Positions 55,112-62,990 of a DNA stretch of 64,000 nt are shown one piece after another. The notes beneath the pieces were generated by a model. That model ran no database searches, was not told where the DNA came from, and saw only the letters and a list, made by a program, of their open reading frames with translations. Origin of the DNA: an uncultured Flavobacteriaceae bacterium (GTDB taxonomy: Bacteria; Bacteroidota; Bacteroidia; Flavobacteriales; Flavobacteriaceae); the NCBI GenBank assembly GCA_943842245.1, contig CALTAJ010000002.1, positions 186,001-250,000 on the forward strand, written 5' to 3'. The position numbers and the translations under genes are program-made. Each line of letters starts with the position of its first letter. Position 1 is the first letter of the stretch.

Positions 55112-55273
55112 TTACCGTTTCCATGTACCTCCATATTTATAGTGAGGATTATTATTTTTTACATTCAGAAGACATTGCTTACAGACAAAAATCCAGTCAC
55201 CACTATGCCTGTAAATTATTCTATACATTGTATTAGAGTCAATGTCGCAAAGAGCACAAAATTTTTGTCTCAT
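55112..55273 (-). CDS. Small zinc-ribbon protein (...NPHYKYGGTWK)
   Basis: I start at ATG 55273, not the track's 55336, because the true N-terminus is MRQKFCALCDID and the upstream codons belong to a separate small frame. The 53-residue product has CxxC (CALC) and CxxC (CKQC) for one zinc and ends NNNPHYKYGGTWKR, a conserved tail of a small zinc-ribbon family with a DWIFVCKQC core. Its ATG overlaps the stop of the 28-residue ORF by one base (TAATG), indicating coupling. Confidence 0.75.
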   Translation of the reverse strand: MRQKFCALCDIDSNTMYRIIYRHSGDWIFVCKQCLLNVKNNNPHYKYGGTWKR

Positions 55274-55359
55274 TATATAATAATATAAAAAATAAGACCA
55301 ATTATAAAAGATATTATAATGGTTAGATTTACCCAACTAAAGAACCAATAATTTTTCAC
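55273..55359 (-). CDS. 28-residue membrane peptide coupled to the zinc-ribbon gene
   Basis: From GTG 55359 the frame reads VKNYWFFSWVNLTIIISFII then GLIFYIII and stop, a single hydrophobic span with one basic residue at the N-terminus. TAGTTTTA (55371-55364) lies exactly 4 nt before the GTG, as at other leaderless starts, and the stop overlaps the zinc-ribbon ATG. Not in the ORF track in this frame. Function unknown. Confidence 0.55.
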   Translation of the reverse strand: MKNYWFFSWVNLTIIISFIIGLIFYIII

Positions 55360-55371
55360 ACCCTAAAACTA
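55360..55371 (-). promoter_or_regulatory. TAGTTTTA box 4 nt before GTG 55359
   Basis: Minus-strand TAGTTTTA then GGGT and GTG. It serves the small-peptide/zinc-ribbon pair. Confidence 0.55.
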
Positions 55372-55578
55372 AAAAACTCTTATGGTTCTGTAATACTTTT
55401 ATTAAAAATCAAACCATTAGTATAGATATGAGATAGCATAGACTTAATTATAGAAATGGCGATGTTAAGAATGAACTAGTCAGATTTGGTAGTGTTTAAT
55501 ACTATTAATTATAGATATCCATGGTCATTAATCCGTGGTTATCTCTATATTGCCATCTTAATCAAAAATCAATTTAAA

Positions 55579-56331
55579 ATGAAAAATTATCTAATTGTTT
55601 TTACTTTTCTTTTGAGTGGTCTTATTTATGCTCAGGAAAATACAGGAGCTGAATTATGGATTACTTTTGAGTACACTCCAAAGATGGGAATGAACCAAAA
55701 ATTTGAAAGTGCTATTGCAGAAAAAACTAAATTGTTTAATAAAGCTGACAATTCAGCTGTAACAGCTGTTTTAATGACTGGAGCCGAGGCAGAAAACGGA
55801 AAATATGAACGCATAATGCCCCGTCGAACTAATGACTGGTATAGTCAGTCTTTAAGTACTGAAGAAACTAAATTTTGGCAGAATAATGTTGCAAAATATA
55901 TTAAATCTGGAGAGGGACCTTATGTTTGGGAGCGAATAAAAAACTTGTCAATTAATTTCGAAGAGACTAATCCTACCAAATATTACCGTTCACTAATTCG
56001 TGTACTTAAAAATGGAAATAATGAGGACTTTTGGCGTTATTTAGAGCGATACACAAAAGTATTAAGCAAGGCTCGACCTGACACCCAGCAAGGTGTATTT
56101 ATTTTAAGTTCTGGTGGAAATACCAACACAGTAAGGCTGCTCACTGCTTTCAATAATCCCAACGAAAGACAAGGAGCGACAAAAGATGGAAATCTTAGAA
56201 GTATTTATAATGAAATGTTTGGAGAAGGAACCTGGGAAGATGATTTTCAAAAATACAACGAGCGTATAGTTGAATGGTCTCGTCCCACTTATGACTTTAT
56301 GTTACGCCCTGATTTATCTACTAAATTTTAA
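55579..56331 (+). CDS. Secreted protein of unknown function
   Basis: The start is ATG 55579 (KNYLIVFTFLLSGLIYAQ, a signal peptide); the track start at 55486 adds an implausible N-terminus. The 250-residue product has an N-terminal strand-helix unit (AELWITFEYTPKMGMNQKFES) similar in style to the protein at 50090, and a C-terminal alpha-rich half (WRYLERYTKVLSKAR). No catalytic motif recognised. Upstream AATCAAAAATCAATTTAAA resembles the leaders of the genes at 50090 and 56441. Confidence 0.7.
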   Translation: MKNYLIVFTFLLSGLIYAQENTGAELWITFEYTPKMGMNQKFESAIAEKTKLFNKADNSAVTAVLMTGAEAENGKYERIMPRRTNDWYSQSLSTEETKFWQNNVAKYIKSGEGPYVWERIKNLSINFEETNPTKYYRSLIRVLKNGNNEDFWRYLERYTKVLSKARPDTQQGVFILSSGGNTNTVRLLTAFNNPNERQGATKDGNLRSIYNEMFGEGTWEDDFQKYNERIVEWSRPTYDFMLRPDLSTKF

Positions 56332-56375
56332 TTCTATATATTATTGAATAAGACTATTTAATAAATATTATGAAC

Positions 56376-56404
56376 CCCCTTAAAATATTTTAAGGGGATT
56401 TTTT
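56376..56404 (+). terminator. Perfect 22-nt palindrome terminator
   Basis: CCCCTTAAAATATTTTAAGGGG is a perfect palindrome followed by ATTTTTT and then TATATTAG, the probable -7 element of the next gene. Confidence 0.8.
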
Positions 56405-56440
56405 ATATATTAGAAAATTATTAATCATAAATCAAAAAAA

Positions 56441-56917
56441 ATGAAAAATCTAATATTTGGATTACTTTTTATATTATCACTAAGTTTAAACGCCCAATGG
56501 AAAGGCACTACCAGTAACGATGATCAAAGGACCATGATGGTTCAACGTCACATGGATCTATATCCTAAAAATGATCAATCTCAATTAAAAAACTTATTAA
56601 CTAGTGACGCTACAATAAACATCAATGGTGTTGATGTTCCAGGTGGTGTTGAAGGTTTAGCAGAAGGCGAAAGAATGCATCATAAAATATTTAAAAACAT
56701 CAAGTTTGAAGTTGGTGCAAATATTACTTCAAAATATGAAAATGGTCAAACATGGACACACGTATGGGCTTGGTGGTCTGGAGAGGGGAAAAAAACAAAA
56801 AATTCATCTACTATCCCAGTTCATATTGCATTTAAATGGAACGGGATGAAGGCAACACAAGCATATATGATGTATGATCCCACAGCATTAAATAATGAAA
56901 TTGCTGCTAATAATTGA
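56441..56917 (+). CDS. Secreted SnoaL/NTF2-like protein
   Basis: This 158-residue protein has a signal peptide (NLIFGLLFILSLSLNAQ). The mature part has an NTF2-like layout: helical start (TMMVQRHMDLYPKNDQSQLKNLL), TSDATININGVDVPGGVEGLAEG, then strands ending VHIAFKWNGMKATQAYMMYDP. SnoaL-like folds act as small enzymes or binding domains; role unknown. The leader TTATTAATCATAAATCA is the same as that of the gene at 50090. Confidence 0.75.
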   Translation: MKNLIFGLLFILSLSLNAQWKGTTSNDDQRTMMVQRHMDLYPKNDQSQLKNLLTSDATININGVDVPGGVEGLAEGERMHHKIFKNIKFEVGANITSKYENGQTWTHVWAWWSGEGKKTKNSSTIPVHIAFKWNGMKATQAYMMYDPTALNNEIAANN

Positions 56918-56955
56918 AATATTTAATTAGTCAATTTAGATAATCAGTTAACCTT

Positions 56956-56980
56956 ACCCCCTTTTAATCAAGGGGGTTTA
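56956..56980 (+). terminator. Terminator next to a perfect -7 box
   Basis: ACCCCCTT pairs with AAGGGGGT around TTAATC. TATCTTTG (56984-56991) begins four nt after the short T-tract. Confidence 0.75.
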
Positions 56981-56983
56981 TTA

Positions 56984-56995
56984 TATCTTTGGCAT
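56984..56995 (+). promoter_or_regulatory. TATCTTTG box 4 nt before ATG 56996
   Basis: A perfect TAnnTTTG box, then GCAT and ATG. Leaderless start is expected. Confidence 0.7.
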
Positions 56996-57196
56996 ATGAA
57001 AATATATTTAAAACATTTTGTTTTTTTTATAGCAATTAGTTTGTTTCTTATCGGTGTTTCATATTATAACAATCAAACTGATTTTTTTGATCCGTTCAAC
57101 GAGCCTTCCCAATACTATTTTACAGCTACATTTTTGATAATGTTTTTCCTTTGGAAAAATAATTACTTTACAAGAAATAAGTCCCCAAAGACTTAA
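56996..57196 (+). CDS. Small two-span membrane protein, leaderless
   Basis: This 66-residue protein has an N-terminal span (FVFFIAISLFLIGVSYY), a polar loop (NNQTDFFDPFNEPSQ) and a second span (YYFTATFLIMFFLW) before a basic end. It is loosely similar to the protein at 51785. It is convergent with the tocopherol-cyclase-like gene, 23 bp apart. Confidence 0.6.
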   Translation: MKIYLKHFVFFIAISLFLIGVSYYNNQTDFFDPFNEPSQYYFTATFLIMFFLWKNNYFTRNKSPKT

Positions 57197-57219
57197 CTCA
57201 TATTTTTTATAGAGATTTA

Positions 57220-58191
57220 TTATTTTATCAACTTCTGATATTTCCCCGCAACTTCTATTCCACCTGAAAAACCTATATCAGATAAAAGTAGAGTGTTAGT
57301 TTTTTTATCGAATAACTCTACTGTTATTTCTGCCTTCATACTTTCCTCAATTCGTGCATCCATAAAACCTGCTATTGGAGCAGCTAACTCAGTGACATTA
57401 TTCCTTTTTACCCAAAGACTTAATCTGAATTTACCATTCTCTATTATTACCTCAACTTTATCTTCGAAGACATTACATTTTTTTATCCTTGAGCCATTAT
57501 AAGTAGTGAATTCATATAATTTTCCTTCAAATAACAATCCTCCTATGTGACCAATAAATGATGAAGTTAACCAGGGAATCATCGCTATTGAAGCTTTTAC
57601 AGATGTTCCATGTTGCGAAAAATGATTGCTTTGCATCCAAATATATGCTTCTGGAAATGAATGCCCCCAATCTTTTTCCATATAACCTTTACCTTGTGAA
57701 AATGAAATTGATTCATCATTAAAAACCACTTCTCCTGTTATGCAGTGATTCATACTTAAAATACCATGATAACACTCCATGAAAGGCACAAACGAAAATG
57801 GCCCCATTATGCCTGGTGATAATAAACTTGAAGACCATGGAGTAAGGTTGTCAAAATTTACTTCCCCTTGTATATTAGGAAGTTCAAGTGTCATTTTACT
57901 TGAAGAGAAAAAATTATTACCAATAAATAAAGAGTGTTTTTTTGGTGAAGGACGAAAATCATTCGCATCAAAACGATGATACCATGCCTTGTCTTTTTTT
58001 CCATCTAATACTTGAATAAAAGCTTGTTTACTTCCATTTTCATCCATAGCAATTCCGGGAATAATAGCTATTGCTTGTCCCTGATCCTCACTAACTAACT
58101 TGTAATACCAACCTTCAAAGAAACGCTTGGACCTACCCCATCCATGGTAACATTCGTCATGCCAAAGGGCATAAAGTTTTTTAAAAATCAT
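57220..58191 (-). CDS. Tocopherol-cyclase-family protein
   Basis: This 323-residue protein has the PF14249 features: RFFEGWYYKLVSE at the N-terminus, FQGKGYMEKDWGHSFPEAYIWMQSNHF in the middle (here FSQGKGYMEKDWG) and a C-terminal beta-rich half. Plant tocopherol cyclase is the founder, but bacterial members are mostly carotenoid- or lipid-related with unknown activity. It is downstream of the S1/CvfB-like gene (34-nt gap). Confidence 0.8.
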   Translation of the reverse strand: MIFKKLYALWHDECYHGWGRSKRFFEGWYYKLVSEDQGQAIAIIPGIAMDENGSKQAFIQVLDGKKDKAWYHRFDANDFRPSPKKHSLFIGNNFFSSSKMTLELPNIQGEVNFDNLTPWSSSLLSPGIMGPFSFVPFMECYHGILSMNHCITGEVVFNDESISFSQGKGYMEKDWGHSFPEAYIWMQSNHFSQHGTSVKASIAMIPWLTSSFIGHIGGLLFEGKLYEFTTYNGSRIKKCNVFEDKVEVIIENGKFRLSLWVKRNNVTELAAPIAGFMDARIEESMKAEITVELFDKKTNTLLLSDIGFSGGIEVAGKYQKLIK

Positions 58192-58225
58192 AGTTAGTTG
58201 TCCTTAAAATTTTGAGGTGTAGATT

Positions 58226-58645
58226 CTATTTTTTTGAGAGAAGTACAATTTTATTACTCTCAATCATAATTTTCTTTCTTTTATAAAGAACACCCAAAGC
58301 TTTTTTAAAAGCTTTTTTACTTAATTGAACCTGTTGCATAATGTCATCAGGATTACTTTTATCAGAAAGATGTAGTTCCCCTGTAGACTCCAATTTCTTT
58401 AAAACAATTGCACAGTTAGAATCAATCACTTTTAAAAACCCTTGGGGTTTAAGAGAAATATCATACTTCCCGTCTTCTCTTATTTTTTTTATATAACCAT
58501 CCTTTTTCATGTTTCTGCATAGTGGCTCGAATATCTCATTCTCGTATAACAGCCCCTCAAAAGAATCATTAATCAACACATTAAATCCTAAATCAGTTTC
58601 TCTTCCAATTATAAGTTCTACTTTATCTCCAACATCTAATTCCAT
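58226..58645 (-). CDS. CvfB-like protein, half length (S1 domain + winged helix)
   Basis: This 139-residue protein matches only the C-terminal half of CvfB/YitL-type S1 proteins: GDKVELIIGRETDLGFNVLIN, then GLLYENEIF, GYIKKIREDGKYDISLKPQGF and a winged-helix end (SKKAFKKALGVLYKRKKIMI). Usual members are about 280 residues with further S1 units before this part. A TAGTTTTA element 3 nt before the ATG suggests this short start is real. RNA binding is likely. Confidence 0.8.
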   Translation of the reverse strand: MELDVGDKVELIIGRETDLGFNVLINDSFEGLLYENEIFEPLCRNMKKDGYIKKIREDGKYDISLKPQGFLKVIDSNCAIVLKKLESTGELHLSDKSNPDDIMQQVQLSKKAFKKALGVLYKRKKIMIESNKIVLLSKK

Positions 58646-58678
58646 ATCTAAAACTAACTATAATAATTTTTTTGACCT

Positions 58679-60283
58679 TTACTGCATTTTCGCTTTAAAA
58701 TCTTTTAAAGAACCCATTGGATCTCTTTCTTTATAGAGTGAAGCATAAAGTAGAGCGTTATATAAATTGACAGTTTTTCCAGATACTGAAAAATAATTAG
58801 CACCAAAAATTTCTTCTGAATTGGGCTTTTTCAATTTATCATTCATCTGAATTCCTGAAGCCATAAGAATATGCTTGATCGAGGAAGCAGATAATTTAGG
58901 ATAAAAAGATCTTAAGACAGAAGCAACTCCAGTAACATTTGGTGCTGCCATTGAGGTTCCATTTAAATATTCAAATTTTCCGTCTAAAACAGAAGAATAT
59001 ACTTGATATCCTGGTGCAAATAAATCTACATTTTTAGCTCCATAATTTGAAAAATATGCAATTTGTAAGGAATCTAAGTCATATGACGAAGCACCAACAG
59101 TCAATAGGTTATTTAAAAATTCTTTCCCCTCTTCATTATCTGAAGGAAATGTATGGTTTTCATTCAAATCAATGTTATTTGAGTCATTCCCTGCTGAACT
59201 AACAATTAAAACATCTTTTTCAGATGCATATTTCATAGCATCATTTACCCAGTTTGGATGTGAAGAGTATTTCTTCCCAAAACTAAAGTTAATAATCTTA
59301 GCACCATTATCCACAGCATATCTTATGGATAAGGCAACATCTTTATCATACTCGTCACCGTCTGGAACGCACCTTATCGGCATGATTACTATGTCTTTAG
59401 TTATACTTCTTACAATACCACTTACATGGGTTCCATGTTTGTTTTTATCACCTACATTATTATCTCCGTAATATTTATCATTAAAATTATCAGGATCGTC
59501 ACCTAGAATTGCTCTTCCATCAAAATCAACATTATTATGGTATTTATTACTTGATTCGTAATATTCTATTGCCTTCGAAAATACATCTTCAGACCAATTA
59601 TTAAATTTTGCTAATTCTAAGAATTTTATTGCTTCGTCTATCTCAACAGATTTATTTGTTAAATCTTTGGCTTTTTCAATAGTATAATTATCTCCAAACG
59701 AAACAGATAAAATACTGTCAGATTTTAACAATAATTTTGAAAGATCTTGAATTCGGCTTATTGTTTGGTTATTTTTTTCAATTGCCTGGAAAATTTCATT
59801 TTCATAAACACTTCTCATTTTATCATTTGGACTTGATTTTTTAAATAACCTTACATACTCAAAGTTTTCTTTATCAGATTGGCCTAAAAAGTTCCATCCG
59901 TTGATGTCGTCTACATATCCATTATTATCGTCATCTTTTTTGTTATTTGGAATTTCATCTTTATTAACCCAAATAAAAGGAGATAAATAAGGGTGGTCAA
60001 TTTCTACGCCAGAATCAATAATAGCAACAATTATCTTTTTCCCTGCCTGATCCTTTATCAATTCATTGTATGCTTTATTAACACTCATACCTGGAATTGT
60101 ATCTAAATCAAAATCTAATAAGGACCATTTCTTCTTTTTAGTATCAAGAAATTCTTTTGAATTTTGATCAGATACTTTTGTATTAAAATTTTTAGAATCG
60201 ATTTTTATTGGGTAGCCAACGAACTTATATGAAGAACAGCTTATGGAAATTAAAATAGTTAGAAATAAGAGTGTTTGTTTCAT
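58679..60283 (-). CDS. S8 (subtilisin-like) serine protease lipoprotein
   Basis: The start is ATG 60283 (KQTLLFLTILISISCSS, lipobox ISIS-C); the track start is 11 codons longer. The triad is intact: Asp in IVAIIDSGVEIDHPYL, His in KHGTHVSGIV, Ser in NGTSMAAPNVTG. Between Asp and His there is an insertion of about 160 residues rich in Asn/Lys/Asp, typical of Bacteroidetes S8 lipoproteins. It would act in the periplasm or on the cell surface. No T9SS tail. Confidence 0.93.
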   Translation of the reverse strand: MKQTLLFLTILISISCSSYKFVGYPIKIDSKNFNTKVSDQNSKEFLDTKKKKWSLLDFDLDTIPGMSVNKAYNELIKDQAGKKIIVAIIDSGVEIDHPYLSPFIWVNKDEIPNNKKDDDNNGYVDDINGWNFLGQSDKENFEYVRLFKKSSPNDKMRSVYENEIFQAIEKNNQTISRIQDLSKLLLKSDSILSVSFGDNYTIEKAKDLTNKSVEIDEAIKFLELAKFNNWSEDVFSKAIEYYESSNKYHNNVDFDGRAILGDDPDNFNDKYYGDNNVGDKNKHGTHVSGIVRSITKDIVIMPIRCVPDGDEYDKDVALSIRYAVDNGAKIINFSFGKKYSSHPNWVNDAMKYASEKDVLIVSSAGNDSNNIDLNENHTFPSDNEEGKEFLNNLLTVGASSYDLDSLQIAYFSNYGAKNVDLFAPGYQVYSSVLDGKFEYLNGTSMAAPNVTGVASVLRSFYPKLSASSIKHILMASGIQMNDKLKKPNSEEIFGANYFSVSGKTVNLYNALLYASLYKERDPMGSLKDFKAKMQ

Positions 60284-60371
60284 GAAATTTTTTCGGTAAA
60301 TATAAGATATCATCAATAAAAAATCCAGACCAAAAAATTAAAAAATGTATATGACTAATGGAAAATAACTA

Positions 60372-61436
60372 TCAATTTTCTTTTGATTGAGTTTCAATTG
60401 ACTTAACTAATCTAAATCCTGTGTGCTGTAAACCAGTATCGGGAGAAGATTTCATTCTTGATGCTATTCTATAGCCAGAACAATATGCGTCATTGCAAAG
60501 AAAAGACCCTCCACGCATGACCTTTTGCCTTAAATAGGGTTGATAAGGATCGTATGGAGCTTCAGGACCTTGAGGGTTATTCACCTTTTGGCTTTTAAAA
60601 GATTCATAATAAGTATAATCATACCAATCTGAACACCATTCCCAAACATTTCCTGCCATATCAAAAAGACCAAAAGAATTTGATTTAAATGAACCTACTG
60701 GTGCTGTGTAAAAAAACTGATCCTTTAGTGTATTCTTATAAGGGAAATCTCCTTCCCATGCATTTGCTTTGGGCTCTCCACTTGTAACTGCTTCATCGCC
60801 CCATGGATACTTTTTATTCAGTCCTCCACTTGCGGCCCATTCCCATTCTGCTTCTGTTGGTAAACGCTTTCCAGCCCAGGCGGCATACGCTTGTGCATCA
60901 TACCAAGAAATATGAACTACGGGATGGTCCATTTTATTTTCAATCGAACTTCCCTTTCCTTTTGGATAACGCCAACTGGCTTTAGACTTCCATTGCCACC
61001 ATGCACCATAATCATTGAGGTTTACAGGCCCATCTGTTGCTTCAAATACTAATGAAGCTGCTTTAAGTAGTGAGTCGTTTGGCTTAGGTGTATCTGGAGG
61101 AAGTTCTTTTTTCAATTCCTCCCAGTTAGGTTTTTTTTCTGCAGTAGTTATATATCCAGTAGCATCAATAAATTCCTTGAATTGAAAATTGGTAACCTCG
61201 GTTTGGTCCATCCAAAAAGCGTCAACATGAACAGGATGAACGGGAGATTCATCATCTCGTGCTTGTTTACCACTGCTTCCCATTAGAAAATCACCAGAAG
61301 GAATCATTACCATACCTTCCTTTATTACTTTAGGAAGATTTTTTAACTCCTTATTAGCGCATTTGGCAAAAAATAAAAATATAAATAAACCGAAAAGTAA
61401 GTTAATTTTTAGGCTTTTAAATAATTCTAGTTTCAT
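60372..61436 (-). CDS. Formylglycine-generating enzyme (SUMF1 family)
   Basis: This 354-residue protein has an N-terminal lipoprotein-like segment (LLFGLFIFLFFAKCANK), the SUMF1 opening MVMIPSGDFLMGSSG, WMDQTEVTNFQFKEF, GKRLPTEAEWEWAASGG, GNVWEWCSDW and the copper/catalytic cysteine pair in GGSFLCNDAYCSGYR. True FGEs keep that CxxxxC pair and it is present. It converts a sulfatase Cys to formylglycine. The sulfatase upstream (140 bp) has the target CTPSR. Being exported, it is unusual compared with cytoplasmic anSME maturation. Confidence 0.92.
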   Translation of the reverse strand: MKLELFKSLKINLLFGLFIFLFFAKCANKELKNLPKVIKEGMVMIPSGDFLMGSSGKQARDDESPVHPVHVDAFWMDQTEVTNFQFKEFIDATGYITTAEKKPNWEELKKELPPDTPKPNDSLLKAASLVFEATDGPVNLNDYGAWWQWKSKASWRYPKGKGSSIENKMDHPVVHISWYDAQAYAAWAGKRLPTEAEWEWAASGGLNKKYPWGDEAVTSGEPKANAWEGDFPYKNTLKDQFFYTAPVGSFKSNSFGLFDMAGNVWEWCSDWYDYTYYESFKSQKVNNPQGPEAPYDPYQPYLRQKVMRGGSFLCNDAYCSGYRIASRMKSSPDTGLQHTGFRLVKSIETQSKEN

Positions 61437-61576
61437 CTAAATAGTATCTATTACTGCTTATATAAAACATCACTTTAGTAATGTCTTTAAATTGTTATTA
61501 TAGTGATTAATGTTCATTTAAATTAATAGAATATTTTGATTTTAAATACTCTTTTAAAATTTGATTATTATTAAAA

Positions 61577-62887
61577 CTATTTTTTTGGTAATTGAGGGAT
61601 TAATTCTAATTCAGAAGATAGTTTAGTTTTAATTCTTTTTTCATTTTCAGATAAATCTTCATTATTTAAAGGATTAGTTTCTAAAACATCTTTTTCCATG
61701 TCAAAAAACTCACCATTTTGATATAATTTATACCTTTTTGTTTGAGAAAAAACATTTCTATATCTGGAAATATTACCCCACATAGGATCATAATAAATAC
61801 TAACCATTTCTCTTTTTAATGTTTCTTTATTTTTAAGAATTTGAACTAGACTTTCTCCATCACTATCGTTTTCTACATTTAAAATATCTGAAAAAGTTGC
61901 ATAGAAATCATTAAAATTAACAAGACCCGAATAATTTCTAGATTTTTTAATTGTAGATGGCCAGCTTGCTACCATTGGCACGTTAACTCCGTGAGATATT
62001 GTATTGCCCTTCCCTCCTCTTATTGAACCATTTTCTGTTTGAGAAATTATTCTAGGATGAGTTCCATTATCACCAACAAATAATAAAAGAGTGTTTTCTG
62101 CAATACCTTGAGCTTCTAATTCATCTACAATTTTACCAATGATTTTATCCATGTAGGCTACCATGTCAACAAAATATTTATTGTCTTTCTCTGACCTTGT
62201 TTCTAGAGACTTCCATTCTGGAGAGTCAGGAGTTGGTACAAAAGGATCATGAACTAAAAGCATTGGATAATAAATAAAAAAAGGATTATCCTTATTTCTT
62301 TTAATAAAATCAACAGCATAATCTGATACAACATCAGGCCCATATGCATTTTCGTTTCTTGGCAAAAATTTTCCGTTTTGTTCAATTAATGGGTTAGCAA
62401 ATCTTTCTCCTAGATCCTTGGTTTTGGTAAGTTGCCATAAAGAATATTCATCAAAACCAAATTCATATGGCCGCTTATTATCCTGAGATATATTCTTATC
62501 AACAGCTTTAATTTTTATACCATTAAGTTGCCACTTTCCTACTATGGCAGTTTTATATCCATTTTCTTTAAATAGATTTCCAAATGTTTTTTGATTTGAA
62601 TTTAGATATGTAAAGTGTTTATAATTTCTGAAATTATGTTTACCAGTCATAATTTTGACTCTTGAAGGGGTGCACAGGGGCTGGGAAATTGCTTTTGAGA
62701 AGTTTATACCATTTAACGCCAAAGAATCCAGTACAGGGGTTTTATAAGAGGTGCTCCCGTTAATACTTAAACATTCAAAACCGATATCATCAGCCATAAT
62801 TAATATAACATTAGGCTTTTGATTTAATTCATCTTTCGAATTACAATTAATAAAAACTAATAGAATAAAACTTAAAAAATATTTCAT
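61577..62887 (-). CDS. Sulfatase (arylsulfatase family), Cys type
   Basis: This 436-residue protein has a lipobox N-terminus (YFLSFILLVFINC), metal Asp residues in ILIMADDIGFEC, the modification motif LCTPSRVKIMTGKHN (C-x-P-x-R), VGKWQLNG (usually GKWHLG), and FVGDNGTHPR for the second metal site. The change of GKWHLG's His to Gln is notable. It probably desulfates a polysaccharide. It sits between SusD and its likely activator, the FGE. Confidence 0.92.
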   Translation of the reverse strand: MKYFLSFILLVFINCNSKDELNQKPNVILIMADDIGFECLSINGSTSYKTPVLDSLALNGINFSKAISQPLCTPSRVKIMTGKHNFRNYKHFTYLNSNQKTFGNLFKENGYKTAIVGKWQLNGIKIKAVDKNISQDNKRPYEFGFDEYSLWQLTKTKDLGERFANPLIEQNGKFLPRNENAYGPDVVSDYAVDFIKRNKDNPFFIYYPMLLVHDPFVPTPDSPEWKSLETRSEKDNKYFVDMVAYMDKIIGKIVDELEAQGIAENTLLLFVGDNGTHPRIISQTENGSIRGGKGNTISHGVNVPMVASWPSTIKKSRNYSGLVNFNDFYATFSDILNVENDSDGESLVQILKNKETLKREMVSIYYDPMWGNISRYRNVFSQTKRYKLYQNGEFFDMEKDVLETNPLNNEDLSENEKRIKTKLSSELELIPQLPKK

Positions 62888-62990
62888 CTGAAAAAACTAT
62901 TTAAAAAAGGGTTACTAATGAAATAAAAAATTCCAAAGTAACCCATAATATCAAAATTAACGATTAACTATTTAAATCTAACATTCAATT

